A stretch of DNA of 64,000 bases from Kaistia terrae (lineage in GTDB: Bacteria > Pseudomonadota > Alphaproteobacteria > Rhizobiales > Kaistiaceae): contig NZ_JAPKNH010000011.1 in the NCBI RefSeq assembly GCF_026344005.1, forward strand, positions 1 through 64,000, in the 5' to 3' direction. Position 1 is the first letter of the stretch. Each line of letters starts with the position of its first letter. Position numbers and translations under genes: made by a program. Below, one piece after another: positions 16,448-26,454 of this stretch. Under the pieces are notes generated by a model, which saw only the letters and a program-made list of their open reading frames with translations, had not been told where the DNA came from and ran no database searches.

Positions 16448-18732
16448 GTTGCTGCGCGGCCGGCGCCGCCGACGCGGCCCGGCCGATCGACGCCGTCTCG
16501 AACGAGGAACTGCTTCTCGCCAGCCGCGATCTCGGCGACGGCCTTCGCCAGGTCGATCTCGCCGTGCCGGACATGCATTGCGCCGACTGCATCCGCAAGA
16601 TCGAGCGGGGACTGGCCGGGCTTCCCGGCGTCACGCACGCCCGGGTAAACCTCTCGACCCGGCGAGCGAGCGTAAAGTGGCGCGGCGAGGTTCCGCCGCT
16701 GATCGAGACTCTGGCGGGGCTCGGCTATGCCTCGCACCTCTATGACACGACCGAGGCGGCGAGCGATCCGCAGCTTACCCGGCTGATCCGTGCGCTGGCC
16801 GTTGCCGGCTTTTCCTCGATGAACATCATGCTGCTGTCGGTGTCGGTCTGGTCCGGCGCCGACGCGGAAACCCGGCAGGCGTTTCACTGGATCTCGGCCC
16901 TGCTCGCCATACCGGCGCTATTCTATTCCGGTCTCGTCTTCTTCCGCTCCGCCTGGAGCGCGCTCAAGCATGGCCGCACCAACATGGACGTGCCGATCTC
17001 GATCGGCATCAGCCTCGCCTTCGGCATCAGCGTCTACGACACCTTCCAGAACGGCGCGCACGCCTATTTCGACGCCGCGACATCGCTGGTGTTCTTCCTG
17101 CTGATCGGTCGCACGCTCGACCATTTGATGCGCGAGAAGGCACGACAGGCGGTCAGCGGCCTGGTTCGCCTCGCCCCGCGCGGCGCGACCGTCCTGCACG
17201 CTGACGGCAGCCGCGACTACCTGCCGGTGGCCGAAATCGAACCCGGCATGGTGCTGCTCGTCGCTGCCGGCGACCGCGTGCCGGTCGATGGCACCATCCT
17301 CAGCGGCGCTTCCGAACTCGATTGTTCCGTTGTTTCCGGCGAAAGCCTGCCCCAGCCTGTCGAGGCAGGATCCGTGCTCAAGGCCGGCATGCTGAACCTG
17401 ACCGGCGGCCTCGTCGTCACGGCGACCGCACGAGCGGAGGACTCGTTCCTCGCCGAGATGGTCCGGCTGATGGAAGCAGCGGAAGGCGGCAAGGCCCGCT
17501 ATCGGCGGCTCGCCGACCGTGCCTCGCAGCTCTATTCGCCAGTCGTGCATGCAACGGCCTTCCTGACGTTAATCGGCTGGATCGCCGCCACCGGCGACTG
17601 GCATCGCTCGATCAGCATCGCCATCGCCGTCCTCATCATCACCTGCCCCTGCGCGCTCGGCCTCGCCGTGCCGATCGTTCAGGTCGTCGCCGCCCGGCGC
17701 CTGTTCGAGAACGGGGTCATGGTCAAGGACGGCTCCGCCATGGAGCGCCTGGCCGAGATAGACACCGTCGCCTTCGACAAGACGGGCACGCTGACCCGCG
17801 GCCAGTTGAAGCTCGTCGACGATGAGAGGATCGAGCCCACGGATGCGGCGATCGCCGCCGCGATGGCCGCATCCTCCAACCATCCCGCTTCGCGCGCCAT
17901 CGCCGCGCGCTTTGGCGTTGGCGACGTGACGTTCGCGCGGCTGACCGAGATTCCCGGCCGCGGCATCGAGGCGGAATTGGACGGCCAGACCTATCGCCTC
18001 GGACGGGCCGATTGGGCGCTGACGAACCCCGGCGAATGGCAGGGAGCCGTCCTCAGCCGCGACGGAAAGTTGCTCGCACCCTTTTTCTTCACGGACGAAC
18101 TGCGGCCGGACGCGCGCGAAGCCGTGTCGGCCCTCCGTCAAGCCGGCCTTGAAACGCTCATCCTTTCCGGCGACCGCGCGGAAGCCGTGCAGGCGACGGC
18201 CGCCGAGTTGGGCATCCCCAATTTCACCGCGTCCGCCCTGCCCGCCGACAAGGTGTTTCGCGTGGAAGCGCTCGCCGCGGCGGGCAGAAAGACACTGATG
18301 GTCGGCGACGGGCTCAATGACGCGCCGGTCCTGACGGCAGCCCATGTCTCGATGGCGCCAGCGAGCGCCGCCGATATCGGTCGCAACGCCGCCGACTTTG
18401 TCTTCCTGCGCGACAGCCTGAAGGCCGTACCGCTGGCGCATCACGTTTCGATGGAAGCGGGGCGGCTCATCCGCCAGAACTTCGGCCTCGCCATCGTCTA
18501 CAATCTCATCGCGCTACCGATCGCGATCGCCGGATGGGTGACCCCCCTCATCGCAGCGCTGGCCATGTCGCTGTCGTCGATCCTGGTCGTCGCCAATGCG
18601 CTGCGTCTCAAGGCCGGCAACGGCAAGGGCGAGGCAAAGTCCAGCGCCGCTGTCAAAACGCGGCCCACGGAAGCCGCCGAACGGGACGTGCGCCAGACCC
18701 CGGTCGCACAAGGTCAGCCATGGACAGCCTGA
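16444..18732 (+). CDS. ccoI: P-type copper ATPase for cbb3 assembly
   Basis: 762 residues (also called FixI). Heavy-metal domain with M-H-C-A-D-C near residue 43, preceded by a S-C-C pair at the N-terminus; membrane segments; the C-P-C transport motif near 400; phosphorylation site D-K-T-G-T near 443; hinge G-D-G-L-N-D-A-P near 620. It moves copper across the inner membrane for the CuB centre of CcoN. Start overlaps the DUF2189 gene and end overlaps ccoS by 13 bases, so the whole group is one operon. Confidence 0.95.
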   Translation: MSCCAAGAADAARPIDAVSNEELLLASRDLGDGLRQVDLAVPDMHCADCIRKIERGLAGLPGVTHARVNLSTRRASVKWRGEVPPLIETLAGLGYASHLYDTTEAASDPQLTRLIRALAVAGFSSMNIMLLSVSVWSGADAETRQAFHWISALLAIPALFYSGLVFFRSAWSALKHGRTNMDVPISIGISLAFGISVYDTFQNGAHAYFDAATSLVFFLLIGRTLDHLMREKARQAVSGLVRLAPRGATVLHADGSRDYLPVAEIEPGMVLLVAAGDRVPVDGTILSGASELDCSVVSGESLPQPVEAGSVLKAGMLNLTGGLVVTATARAEDSFLAEMVRLMEAAEGGKARYRRLADRASQLYSPVVHATAFLTLIGWIAATGDWHRSISIAIAVLIITCPCALGLAVPIVQVVAARRLFENGVMVKDGSAMERLAEIDTVAFDKTGTLTRGQLKLVDDERIEPTDAAIAAAMAASSNHPASRAIAARFGVGDVTFARLTEIPGRGIEAELDGQTYRLGRADWALTNPGEWQGAVLSRDGKLLAPFFFTDELRPDAREAVSALRQAGLETLILSGDRAEAVQATAAELGIPNFTASALPADKVFRVEALAAAGRKTLMVGDGLNDAPVLTAAHVSMAPASAADIGRNAADFVFLRDSLKAVPLAHHVSMEAGRLIRQNFGLAIVYNLIALPIAIAGWVTPLIAALAMSLSSILVVANALRLKAGNGKGEAKSSAAVKTRPTEAAERDVRQTPVAQGQPWTA

Positions 18733-18881
18733 TCTTCCTCGTTCCGCTCGCGCTGCTGATCGGCGTGGTGGCGCTCGTCATCTTCCTTTGGTCGCTTCGC
18801 AGCGGCCAATATGAAGACCTCGACGGCGCCGCCGAACGCATCCTCCTGGATGAAGACGAAGACCGGGGCCCCGGCGCCTGA
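18720..18881 (+). CDS. ccoS: cbb3 oxidase maturation protein
   Basis: 53 residues, M-D-S-L-I-F-L-V-P start, one membrane segment (about 4-26) with the W-S-L-R-S-G-Q-Y-E-D-L-D-G-A stretch that is the CcoS hallmark. Needed for heme and copper insertion into CcoN. Overlaps ccoI and is the last gene of the oxidase group; a GC-rich hairpin at 18933-18959 without a T-run may mark the end of the transcript. Confidence 0.92.
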   Translation: MDSLIFLVPLALLIGVVALVIFLWSLRSGQYEDLDGAAERILLDEDEDRGPGA

Positions 18882-19271
18882 AGCGCCCGCAACTTTCGAT
18901 TCCAGCACCCCGTCGCCTGCATCGGTCGGCCTCGCTGCCTGCCGTTAATGCCGGCAGCGCCGACCATCGATCCCCTTCCCGCGCGCCAAATTTTCCATCT
19001 CGTGGAACGATGCCGCATGAGGCATCGTATGATGATTTTACCAACAATATTTAGCGTTGATACTTGATAGCGCCTGTCCTAGCCTGAGGGCCAAGACGGA
19101 CGGCAAGCCATCCCGCCAGCGCAAAACAAAGCGAATCGCGCGGGATTTGGGCAGCCGGTCGAGACGAAAGCCGGGATCAAACAGACGGCAACAGTCTGCG
19201 CCCCGGAGGGAAACAGGGACGGCACCAGCCGCTCTCTCGAAGGCAAGTCCATCCAAGGGAAGGGGTTCACG
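18882..19271. other. Intergenic region between ccoS and the ABC/D-amino acid operon
   Basis: 390 bases. A hairpin CGCTGCC / GGCAGCG spans 18933-18959 (no T-run). The stretch 19020-19080 is AT-rich and probably holds the promoter of the operon that follows, but I could not settle on a -35/-10 pair. No ORF of note. Confidence 0.4.
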
Positions 19272-20609
19272 ATGAAGACCAACAAGAACAACATGGCGGG
19301 CGGCCTCGATCGGCGCGCCTTTCTGAAGGCTGGCGGCGCCACGGCGATGGCCGCCCTCATGGCGCCGGGCCTCGTCGGCCGCGCAGAGGCAGCCGGCTTC
19401 ACCGGCTCGCTCGACATGCTCGCCTGGGATTTCCAGCCCGACATGATCAAGACGCTCGTCGGCGAATGGACCGCCAAGGGCAATCCAGCCGTCAATCTCG
19501 CCGTGATCCCGAATGTCGGCTATTCGCCGGCGCTGCAGACCCGCCTGCGCGGCGGCGACGCGATCGATCTCTATTACAACTTCGCCTACAACTCGCAGAA
19601 GTTCGTCGACCAGGGCTGGGCTTCGAAGCTGAACGGCCTGCCCGGCGTCGATGACATGGTCGCCGACATGTTTGAGAGCGCGCGCCCAGCTTATGTGAAC
19701 GCCAGCGGCGACATCATCAGCGCGCCCTATTTCTCCGCCGTACACATGATGCACTACAACCAGCGCATGCTGAAGGACGCCGGCATCGCTGCCGCGCCGC
19801 AGACGCTGAAGGAAATCTACGACGCCTCGAAGACGCTCAAGGACAAGAAGATCGTCGATGCGCCCTACGTCGCCTATTGGGTGAAGGAATTCTGCGAGGA
19901 ATACCTGCACACCTATCTGCTGAACGAGGGCGTCACCGCGTTCGACGCGGCCGGCAAGCCGGTCTTCGCCGACGATCCGAAGACCGTCGGTGTCTTCGAA
20001 TGGTGGCAGGCCATGTATCAGGAAGGTCTGGCGGCAAAGTCGGTCCTGAACACCGATCCGGGCAAGCTGGCCAACCAGATGGCGCAGGGCGAAGCCGCCT
20101 TCTTCGTGCTGCACCACTATTTCCTGACGTCGATCCGCGCGTTGGGAGGGCCGGAATCCGCCAATGTCATGCAGTCGCCGATCGGCGGTTCCAACTTCAC
20201 CTTCCAGATCGGCGAAGTGCTGCAACTCGGCGCCGGCGAAGATGCCCCCCGGCGCGAAGCCGCCTGGGATCTGATGAAGTTCTATGGCTGGAAGGATTCG
20301 GCCGGCAAGTTCACCGTCTTCAATCAGTGGGCCAAGGCAGCGGGCCTCGCTGCGCCCTATCCGGGCTTCTTCAAGGACCCCGACGTCATCGCCGCCTTCC
20401 CGGATTACTACGACCTGCCGCTGATCTCGAAGACTTTCGAGACCGGCTCGAAGGTCGTTCCGGCCCGCACGCTGCCCTGGTATCCGGACTTCCAGGCCCG
20501 TGTCGGCGACGTCGTGCATGCGCTCCTGCTCGGCCAGGCAACGCCGGCGCAGACGGTCGAGGACCTGACGGCAGCGGCGAATTCGGCCCAGAAGGGCCGA
20601 AGCCTCTGA
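19272..20609 (+). CDS. Carbohydrate ABC transporter, solute-binding protein (Tat-exported)
   Basis: 445 residues. N-terminal D-R-R-A-F-L-K-A-G-G (residues 13-22) is a twin-arginine signal, cleavage near A-E-A (about 40). The rest has the two-lobed fold of family 1 binding proteins used by CUT1 sugar importers. The ligand cannot be read from sequence. The genes downstream (dehydrogenase, D-aminoacylase, PLP enzyme, lactonase-like) point to an N-acylated amino sugar or its aldonate. First gene of the operon, with GGAAGGGG upstream of the ATG. Confidence 0.85.
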   Translation: MKTNKNNMAGGLDRRAFLKAGGATAMAALMAPGLVGRAEAAGFTGSLDMLAWDFQPDMIKTLVGEWTAKGNPAVNLAVIPNVGYSPALQTRLRGGDAIDLYYNFAYNSQKFVDQGWASKLNGLPGVDDMVADMFESARPAYVNASGDIISAPYFSAVHMMHYNQRMLKDAGIAAAPQTLKEIYDASKTLKDKKIVDAPYVAYWVKEFCEEYLHTYLLNEGVTAFDAAGKPVFADDPKTVGVFEWWQAMYQEGLAAKSVLNTDPGKLANQMAQGEAAFFVLHHYFLTSIRALGGPESANVMQSPIGGSNFTFQIGEVLQLGAGEDAPRREAAWDLMKFYGWKDSAGKFTVFNQWAKAAGLAAPYPGFFKDPDVIAAFPDYYDLPLISKTFETGSKVVPARTLPWYPDFQARVGDVVHALLLGQATPAQTVEDLTAAANSAQKGRSL

Positions 20610-20746
20610 CGTTGCAATCCTGAATGCGGGCCTCGGTTTCGCTGGCGAGACCGAGGCCCTGCCCATGATGCGCGTACAGACATGCCTGCCCGCGGCAGCC
20701 ATCCCATGGGCTCGCAACGCGACGGCAGCGCCTGAAGGAAATCACC

Positions 20747-21661
20747 GTGTCGGCCACACGCAAACTCGGCGGATCTCTCCGCAACGACGACGGACGGTTC
20801 GGGCTCAAGGTGACGGCGCCTGCCGCCATCCTTCTCGCCGTGCTGCTGCTCATTCCGACTGTACTCACCATCCTCTACAGCCTGCATGACGTGCCCGCGC
20901 ATGGCCGCAGCCTCGGCCCCTTCGTCGGTCTTGAGAATTACACCATCGTCCTCGGCAGCTCGGTGTTCTGGCGATCGGCCTGGGTGACCTTCCTGTTCTC
21001 GGTCGGCTTCGTCGTGCTCTCGACCCTGTTCGGCCTCGCCATGGCGCTGCTGCTCAACCAGCACTTCATCGGCCGTGGCCTCGCCCGCGCGCTGCTGATC
21101 ATCCCTTGGGCGACGCCCTGGCTGATGATCGGCATCCTGTGGAAGTGGTTTGCCGATGGCAGCGTCGGCGGTCTCAACGCCGTGCTGCTGATGATGGGCG
21201 CCACGACCGACTATCACGACTTCCTGTCCGACCCGAACTCGGCGCTGGTGGTGACCATCGTCGCCGCCGTCTGGCGACAGGCGAGCTTCGCCGGCATCCT
21301 GCTGCTGGCCGGCCTTCAGACGTTGCCCGGCGATCTCAACGAGGCAGCATCCCTCGACGGCGCCAATCTCTGGCAGCGCTTCCGCAACATCACCCTGCCC
21401 TGGCTTCGGCCGGCGCTCGTCACCGTCACCGTGCTCAACATCATCTACGCCTTCCTGCAATTCGACGTGATCTTCGCCATGACCCAGGGCGGGCCGGGTG
21501 ACGCCACCCAGGTGCTTTCGATCCTGATCTATCGCCAGCTGTTCGGCGTCACCCAGATCGGCCTCGGCTCGGCGCTCGCCGTCATTCTCGGCTTCGTGGC
21601 GCTCGCCGGCGGCCTGATTACCGTCAAGCTGCTTTACGCCCGGGGGAGCCAGCCCGCATGA
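20747..21661 (+). CDS. CUT1 sugar ABC transporter permease (MalF/UgpA type)
   Basis: 304 residues from a GTG start with GAAGGAA upstream. About six membrane segments and the ATPase-docking loop E-A-A-S-L-D-G-A-N near residue 200. Forms a heterodimer with the next permease. The 137 bases between the binding-protein gene and this one contain no clear terminator. Overlaps the next gene by four bases. Confidence 0.92.
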   Translation: MSATRKLGGSLRNDDGRFGLKVTAPAAILLAVLLLIPTVLTILYSLHDVPAHGRSLGPFVGLENYTIVLGSSVFWRSAWVTFLFSVGFVVLSTLFGLAMALLLNQHFIGRGLARALLIIPWATPWLMIGILWKWFADGSVGGLNAVLLMMGATTDYHDFLSDPNSALVVTIVAAVWRQASFAGILLLAGLQTLPGDLNEAASLDGANLWQRFRNITLPWLRPALVTVTVLNIIYAFLQFDVIFAMTQGGPGDATQVLSILIYRQLFGVTQIGLGSALAVILGFVALAGGLITVKLLYARGSQPA

Positions 21662-22578
21662 CCGCTCTTGTGCAAACCGCCCCGGCGCGACGCCGTTCGA
21701 AGGCCGCCACCGCCAGCGGCCGGCAACGAAGTTTCGTCGCCAGCTGCGTGATCTATCTCTGCGTGCTGGTGTTCGCAATCTGGATCCTGCTGCCGGTCTG
21801 GTATCTCGTCGTCTCCAGCCTGATCACCCCGTCGCAGCTCGGCGTGAAGCCATTCCCGATGGTCCCTTCCAGCATTACCTTCGACAACTATCTCTCGGTG
21901 CTGACCGGCTCGACCAATCTGAAGGGTTTTGGCACCACCGACATGGGCTCGCGCCTGCTGCCGGCGATCGGCCAGAGCTTCTTCGTCAGTTCGGTGCTGG
22001 TGATCCTGAACCTGTTCATCGCCGGTCTCGCCGCCTACGGCCTGTCACGCTATCCGTTCCGGGGCTCGCGGCTGTTCGAGCTCTCGATCATCATCTCGCG
22101 CGTCATCCCGGCCATCGCCATCATCGGGCCGTTCTTCGTCGCCTTCCGCGTCACCGGCATCCTGAACACGCCCTGGGCGCTGATCATCAGCTACAACGTC
22201 TTCACGCTGCCGCTGGCGATCATGATCCTGAAGAACTACTTCGACCAGCTGCCGCGCGAGATCGAGGAAGCCGCCAAGATCGACGGCGCTTCCCGGCTTC
22301 AGACGCTCTGGATCATCGTCGTGCCGCTCGCCCGCCCCGGCCTAGTAGCCGCCGGCGTGCTGATCTTCCTCGAAGCGTGGAGCGAGTTCTTCTATTCGCT
22401 CGTGCTGACCAACCAGCTGACCGTTCCACCGCTTCTCGCCGGGTTCCAGTCCGTGCAGCAGTTCAACTGGAACGCGCTCGCCGCCGCGACGGTGATGTCG
22501 ATGATCCCGCCGGTCGTGCTCGTCATCATCTTCCAGCGCCACGTCGTCGGCGCGCTGACTGCCGGAGCCGTGAAATGA
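21658..22578 (+). CDS. CUT1 sugar ABC transporter permease (MalG/UgpE type)
   Basis: 306 residues, ATG overlapping the previous stop. About six membrane segments, with E-A-A-K-I-D-G-A-S near residue 205 as docking loop. No ATP-binding gene occurs anywhere in 19.2-27.5 kb, so a shared MsmK/UgpC-type ATPase encoded elsewhere must drive this importer. Overlaps the oxidoreductase gene by four bases. Confidence 0.92.
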   Translation: MTALVQTAPARRRSKAATASGRQRSFVASCVIYLCVLVFAIWILLPVWYLVVSSLITPSQLGVKPFPMVPSSITFDNYLSVLTGSTNLKGFGTTDMGSRLLPAIGQSFFVSSVLVILNLFIAGLAAYGLSRYPFRGSRLFELSIIISRVIPAIAIIGPFFVAFRVTGILNTPWALIISYNVFTLPLAIMILKNYFDQLPREIEEAAKIDGASRLQTLWIIVVPLARPGLVAAGVLIFLEAWSEFFYSLVLTNQLTVPPLLAGFQSVQQFNWNALAAATVMSMIPPVVLVIIFQRHVVGALTAGAVK

Positions 22579-23627
22579 CCAGGTCCATCCGTGCGGCAGT
22601 CATCAGCGCCGGCTCATGGTCGCAATCGAGCCATCTACCGACGCTCGCCGCCCATCCCGGCGTCGAGCTGGTGGCGCTGTCGAGCCCGAACGAAGCGACG
22701 GCGAAGAACCTCGCCGCCGCTTTCGACGTGCCGCTCGCCTTCACCGACTGGCGCGATGTGCTGGCGCAAAAGCCCGACATCGTCGTCGTTTCCAGCCCGC
22801 CAGTTGCGCATGAAGAGCAGGTGATCGCGGCGCTCGAAGCCGGCGCGCATGTACTGGTCGAAAAACCGTTCGCGCTGGAAGCCGTTGCCGCAAGCCGGAT
22901 GCGCGACGCGGCCGACCGGGTCGGCCGCACCCTGCTGGTTGGTTTCGGCTGGCCAGCCGCGCCCGGTTTCGCGCTGTCGAAAGCGCTGATCGACAGGGGC
23001 GAGATCGGCAAGATCGAGCACCTGACCATGCATCTCGCCGTCAACACGCGCGCTCTGCTGATGGGCGGAACGGATGGCGGCTGGGGCGGCGACGGCACCT
23101 CCAACACCGCCACCTATACGGACCGCAAGATCTCGGGCGGCGGTTCGGCCGCCGTCTCGATGTCGCATCAGCTCGGCCTGATCGAATGGCTGGCCGGCGA
23201 GCCGATCGTCGCCGTCAGCGCCAGCACCTATCCGCCGGGGCGCGAGATCGACCTGCATGCCAGCGTCAACGCCGATTTCGCCGGTGGCGGCACGGCAGCG
23301 ATCAGCAGCGGCTCGACGCACCCCTATCTCGCCCGGCCGCAATGGCACCTCGCGCTCTATGGCGACAAGGGCCAGATCTGGCTCGATTCCGTCGTCGACC
23401 ATGTCCGCCTCGTGCGGGCGAATGGCGACGTAGTCGAATATGGCGAAGCCGATGCCTCGGGCCTCTACGACGCCGGCGCGCCCACCACCGCGTTGATCGA
23501 ATGCGCGCTCGGTGCACCAGCGCCCACGGGCCTGACAGCGCAATTGGCGGCGCACGTCGTCGCCGTCACGGACGCGATTTACGAGAGCGCCCGCACCGGA
23601 CAGAAGATACGGATCCCAACAGCATGA
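22575..23627 (+). CDS. Gfo/Idh/MocA-family NAD(P)-dependent dehydrogenase
   Basis: 350 residues. The N-terminal Rossmann part (about 1-125) is followed by the alpha/beta C-terminal domain that binds the sugar. The conserved V-E-K-P-F-A stretch near residue 95 carries the family lysine. The dinucleotide loop reads V-I-S-A-G-S-W-S-Q-S rather than the usual G-x-G-x-x-G, so cofactor binding may be altered. Family members oxidise or reduce one hydroxyl of a sugar, inositol or sugar acid. In this operon an oxidation to a lactone, followed by the lactonase-like protein, is plausible. Confidence 0.85.
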   Translation: MTRSIRAAVISAGSWSQSSHLPTLAAHPGVELVALSSPNEATAKNLAAAFDVPLAFTDWRDVLAQKPDIVVVSSPPVAHEEQVIAALEAGAHVLVEKPFALEAVAASRMRDAADRVGRTLLVGFGWPAAPGFALSKALIDRGEIGKIEHLTMHLAVNTRALLMGGTDGGWGGDGTSNTATYTDRKISGGGSAAVSMSHQLGLIEWLAGEPIVAVSASTYPPGREIDLHASVNADFAGGGTAAISSGSTHPYLARPQWHLALYGDKGQIWLDSVVDHVRLVRANGDVVEYGEADASGLYDAGAPTTALIECALGAPAPTGLTAQLAAHVVAVTDAIYESARTGQKIRIPTA

Positions 23628-25225
23628 CTTTCCAGACCACGCTCTTCTCCGGCGGCATCATCGTCGATGGCCTCGGTTCCGATCCCGTGCGCGGCGACGT
23701 CCTGGTCGAGGGCGACCGGATCGTCCGCATCACCGACGGCACGGAAAAGCTCGAAGCCGACCGCGAGATCGCCATCGGCGGGCTGATCCTCGCTCCCGGC
23801 TTCATCGACATGCATACCCACTCCGACCTGCAGGTGCTGGTCCAACCGGACCACACCTCCAAAATCACGCAAGGCGTGACGACCGAAGTGCTCGGCCAGG
23901 ATGGGCTCAGTTACGCGCCGATCGACGAGGCGACGCTGGCCGAACTCCGTGCGCAGTTGAAGGGCTGGAACGACGACCCGCCGGGTTTTGACTGGAACTG
24001 GCGCTCCGTCGCCGAATATCTGCAGCGTCTCGACGGCAACACCGCCGTCAACACCGCCTACCTCGTGCCGCACGGCAATCTGCGCATGCTCGTCATGGGC
24101 AACGCGCCCCGCCTCGCTACATCCGACGAGTTGGAGCAGATGAAGGCGCTGCTGCGCACGGCGCTTGAGGAAGGTGGCGTCGGCCTCTCGACCGGCCTCA
24201 CCTATGTCCCGGCCATGTATTCCGACACCGACGAACTGGTGGCGCTCTGCGAGGTCGTCGCCGAGTATGGCGGCTTCTATTGCCCGCACCACCGAAACTA
24301 CGGCCTCGATGCGCTCGGCGGCTATCGCGAATGCTTCGAGATTGCCCGGCGGTCCGGCGTCGCGTTGCATCTCGCCCATACGCATCTCTCCTTCGAGTGC
24401 AATCGCGGCAAGCTGCCGGAATTGCTGAAGATGCTGGACGACGCGATTGCCGACGGTGTCGACCTTACCTTCGACAGCTATCCCTATCTCGCCGGCATGA
24501 CGACGCTGCTGTCGCAATTGCCGAGCTGGTCGCTCGCCGGCACCGGCGAGGAACAGATGGCGCGTCTTCGCTCGCCTCAGTATCGTGCCAAGATCATCGA
24601 AGCGCTCGACATCATCGGTTCGGACGGGCATCAGGGCCTGACCGTCAATTGGTCAACCGTGCATGTCGTCGGCACACCCGGCGCGCCGGAGCTTGAATGG
24701 GTGATGGAGTCGGACCTTGCGACCGCCGCGAAAAAGGCCGGCAAGAGCCCGGCCGAGTTCGCGCTCGATATCCTCGTCGCCACCGAGCGCAGCGCCCCTT
24801 GCGTGTTCTTCATCGGCCATGAGGAACATGTACGGGCGCTGATGCAGCGCGACGAGCACACAGTCGGCAGTGACGGCATCCTGGTCGGCGACCGGCCGCA
24901 TCCGCGCTCCTGGGGTACCTTTCCACGTATGCTGGAAACCTATGTGCGCGAGGAAAAGGTACTGACGCTCGCCGAATGCGTCCGCCACATGACCAGCACC
25001 GCCGCGAACCGCCTGCGCCAACCCGATCGCGGCCGGATCGTCGAAGGCGCCAAGGCGGACATCGTCGTCTTCGACGACATGACGGTGAAGGCCCACGCCA
25101 CCTACGAAGTCCCGCGCCAGGCAGCGACGGGCATTTTCCATGTCATGGTCAATGGCAAGCTGGCGCTCGAAGACGGCAAGATGACGGGCGTGCGCGCCGG
25201 CCGTGTCATCCGCATGCCAGCCTGA
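23624..25225 (+). CDS. N-acyl-D-amino-acid deacylase (D-aminoacylase family)
   Basis: 533 residues, amidohydrolase superfamily. Metal site opener D-M-H-T-H-S-D at 62-68 (His64, His66), further metal or substrate histidines in C-P-H-H-R-N-Y and H-L-A-H-T-H, and G-S-D-G-I before the C-terminal beta domain. Enzymes of this family remove an acyl group from D-amino acids. N-acetyl-D-glucosaminate is formally an N-acetyl D-amino acid, so it is a possible substrate here. Start ATG overlaps the previous stop by four bases. Confidence 0.88.
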   Translation: MTFQTTLFSGGIIVDGLGSDPVRGDVLVEGDRIVRITDGTEKLEADREIAIGGLILAPGFIDMHTHSDLQVLVQPDHTSKITQGVTTEVLGQDGLSYAPIDEATLAELRAQLKGWNDDPPGFDWNWRSVAEYLQRLDGNTAVNTAYLVPHGNLRMLVMGNAPRLATSDELEQMKALLRTALEEGGVGLSTGLTYVPAMYSDTDELVALCEVVAEYGGFYCPHHRNYGLDALGGYRECFEIARRSGVALHLAHTHLSFECNRGKLPELLKMLDDAIADGVDLTFDSYPYLAGMTTLLSQLPSWSLAGTGEEQMARLRSPQYRAKIIEALDIIGSDGHQGLTVNWSTVHVVGTPGAPELEWVMESDLATAAKKAGKSPAEFALDILVATERSAPCVFFIGHEEHVRALMQRDEHTVGSDGILVGDRPHPRSWGTFPRMLETYVREEKVLTLAECVRHMTSTAANRLRQPDRGRIVEGAKADIVVFDDMTVKAHATYEVPRQAATGIFHVMVNGKLALEDGKMTGVRAGRVIRMPA

Positions 25226-25253
25226 TCTCGCCTATCCACAAGGTACAAAGCAA

Positions 25254-26402
25254 ATGTCCGCCGCCCTTTCCGCCGCTGCCTCCGACTGGACCGACATCCC
25301 GGTCGCCACGCCCGGCCTCGTACTCGATCTCGACGTGCTCGACCGTAACCTCGACGAGATGGCGGCGATTGCCCGCTCGGCCGGGGTCGAGCTTTATCCG
25401 CACGCCAAAACGCACCGCATGGCCGATGCCGGGCGCCGCCAGATCGCGCGCGGCGCGCACGGCCTTTGCGTTGCCAAGCTCGGGGAGGCCGAAGCCTTTG
25501 CCGATGCCGGCATCGAGCGGCTGTTCATCGCCAACCCGATCTTCGGCGCCGAGAATGGCGCTCGGGCACTGGCGCTCTCCCGCCGCGCCGACGCGCTGTT
25601 CGCAACCGACAGCGTCGACGCCGCGGCCAGCATCGGCGCGGTCTTCGCGGCGGCGGGCGAAAAGGTCCGCATGATGCTGGCGATCGATTCCGGCCTCGGC
25701 CGCGAGGGCGTCTCGCCTGCCAAGGCGGTGGATGTTGCCAAGGCGATTTCTGGCGCGCCCGGCGTCGATCTTGTCGGTATTTACACCCATGAAGGCGCCA
25801 CCTACGGCGCCAAGGACAAGGCCGACCTCGAAGCTCGCGCGGTGGCCGCCGGTGAACTGATGGTCGGCATTGCCAAGGCGATCCGCGCAGAAGGTATTAA
25901 GCTACCGATCGTGTCGCTCGGTGCCTCGGCCTCGGCCCGAGCCGTCGCCCATGTGCCGGGCGTGACCCAGATCCGCCCCGGCATCTATGCTTTCAACGAT
26001 GTCGGCCAGATCGCGCTCGGCAATGCGACGCTCGACACCGTCGCCGTCCGCGTCATCGGCACGGTCATCAGCCATCCCGATCCCGACCGCGCCTGCATCG
26101 ACGCTGGCTCAAAGTCGCTTTCGACCGATCTCGTCCCCGCCGCGGCGCATCGGCACGAATATCCCGGCATGGGCATGATCGTGAACGCACCGGGCTGGGT
26201 CATCGACAAGATGTCGGAAGAGCATGGCTGGCTGCGCTGGCAGGGCGAAGGCGAGCCGACGCCGCTGCCGGTTGGCACCCGCCTCGAGATCGTGCCGAAC
26301 CATGTCTGCATGGCCTTCGCCATGCTGCGCCGCGCCGCGATCCTGCGCGATGGCAAGCTGACCGGAACCTGGGAAGGCTTTGGGCCGGGCTCGTCGGAAT
26401 AG
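25254..26402 (+). CDS. DSD1-type PLP enzyme (D-serine dehydratase / D-threonine aldolase fold)
   Basis: 382 residues from the ATG at 25254. Fold-type III PLP barrel, about residues 20-260, with the Schiff-base lysine Lys52 in P-H-A-K-T-H-R. The C-terminal beta domain ends with P-N-H-V-C: His350 and Cys352 match the metal site of D-serine dehydratase and D-threonine aldolase. These enzymes act on beta-hydroxy D-amino acids by loss of water and ammonia or by C-C cleavage. With a D-aminoacylase just before it, a deacylated hydroxy D-amino acid such as D-glucosaminate is a good candidate substrate. Confidence 0.88.
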   Translation: MSAALSAAASDWTDIPVATPGLVLDLDVLDRNLDEMAAIARSAGVELYPHAKTHRMADAGRRQIARGAHGLCVAKLGEAEAFADAGIERLFIANPIFGAENGARALALSRRADALFATDSVDAAASIGAVFAAAGEKVRMMLAIDSGLGREGVSPAKAVDVAKAISGAPGVDLVGIYTHEGATYGAKDKADLEARAVAAGELMVGIAKAIRAEGIKLPIVSLGASASARAVAHVPGVTQIRPGIYAFNDVGQIALGNATLDTVAVRVIGTVISHPDPDRACIDAGSKSLSTDLVPAAAHRHEYPGMGMIVNAPGWVIDKMSEEHGWLRWQGEGEPTPLPVGTRLEIVPNHVCMAFAMLRRAAILRDGKLTGTWEGFGPGSSE

Positions 26403-26454
26403 CGATAGCGAGCTAAGCTCTACGCAAACCAGCACCGATCGGGGGAGAATCCAG

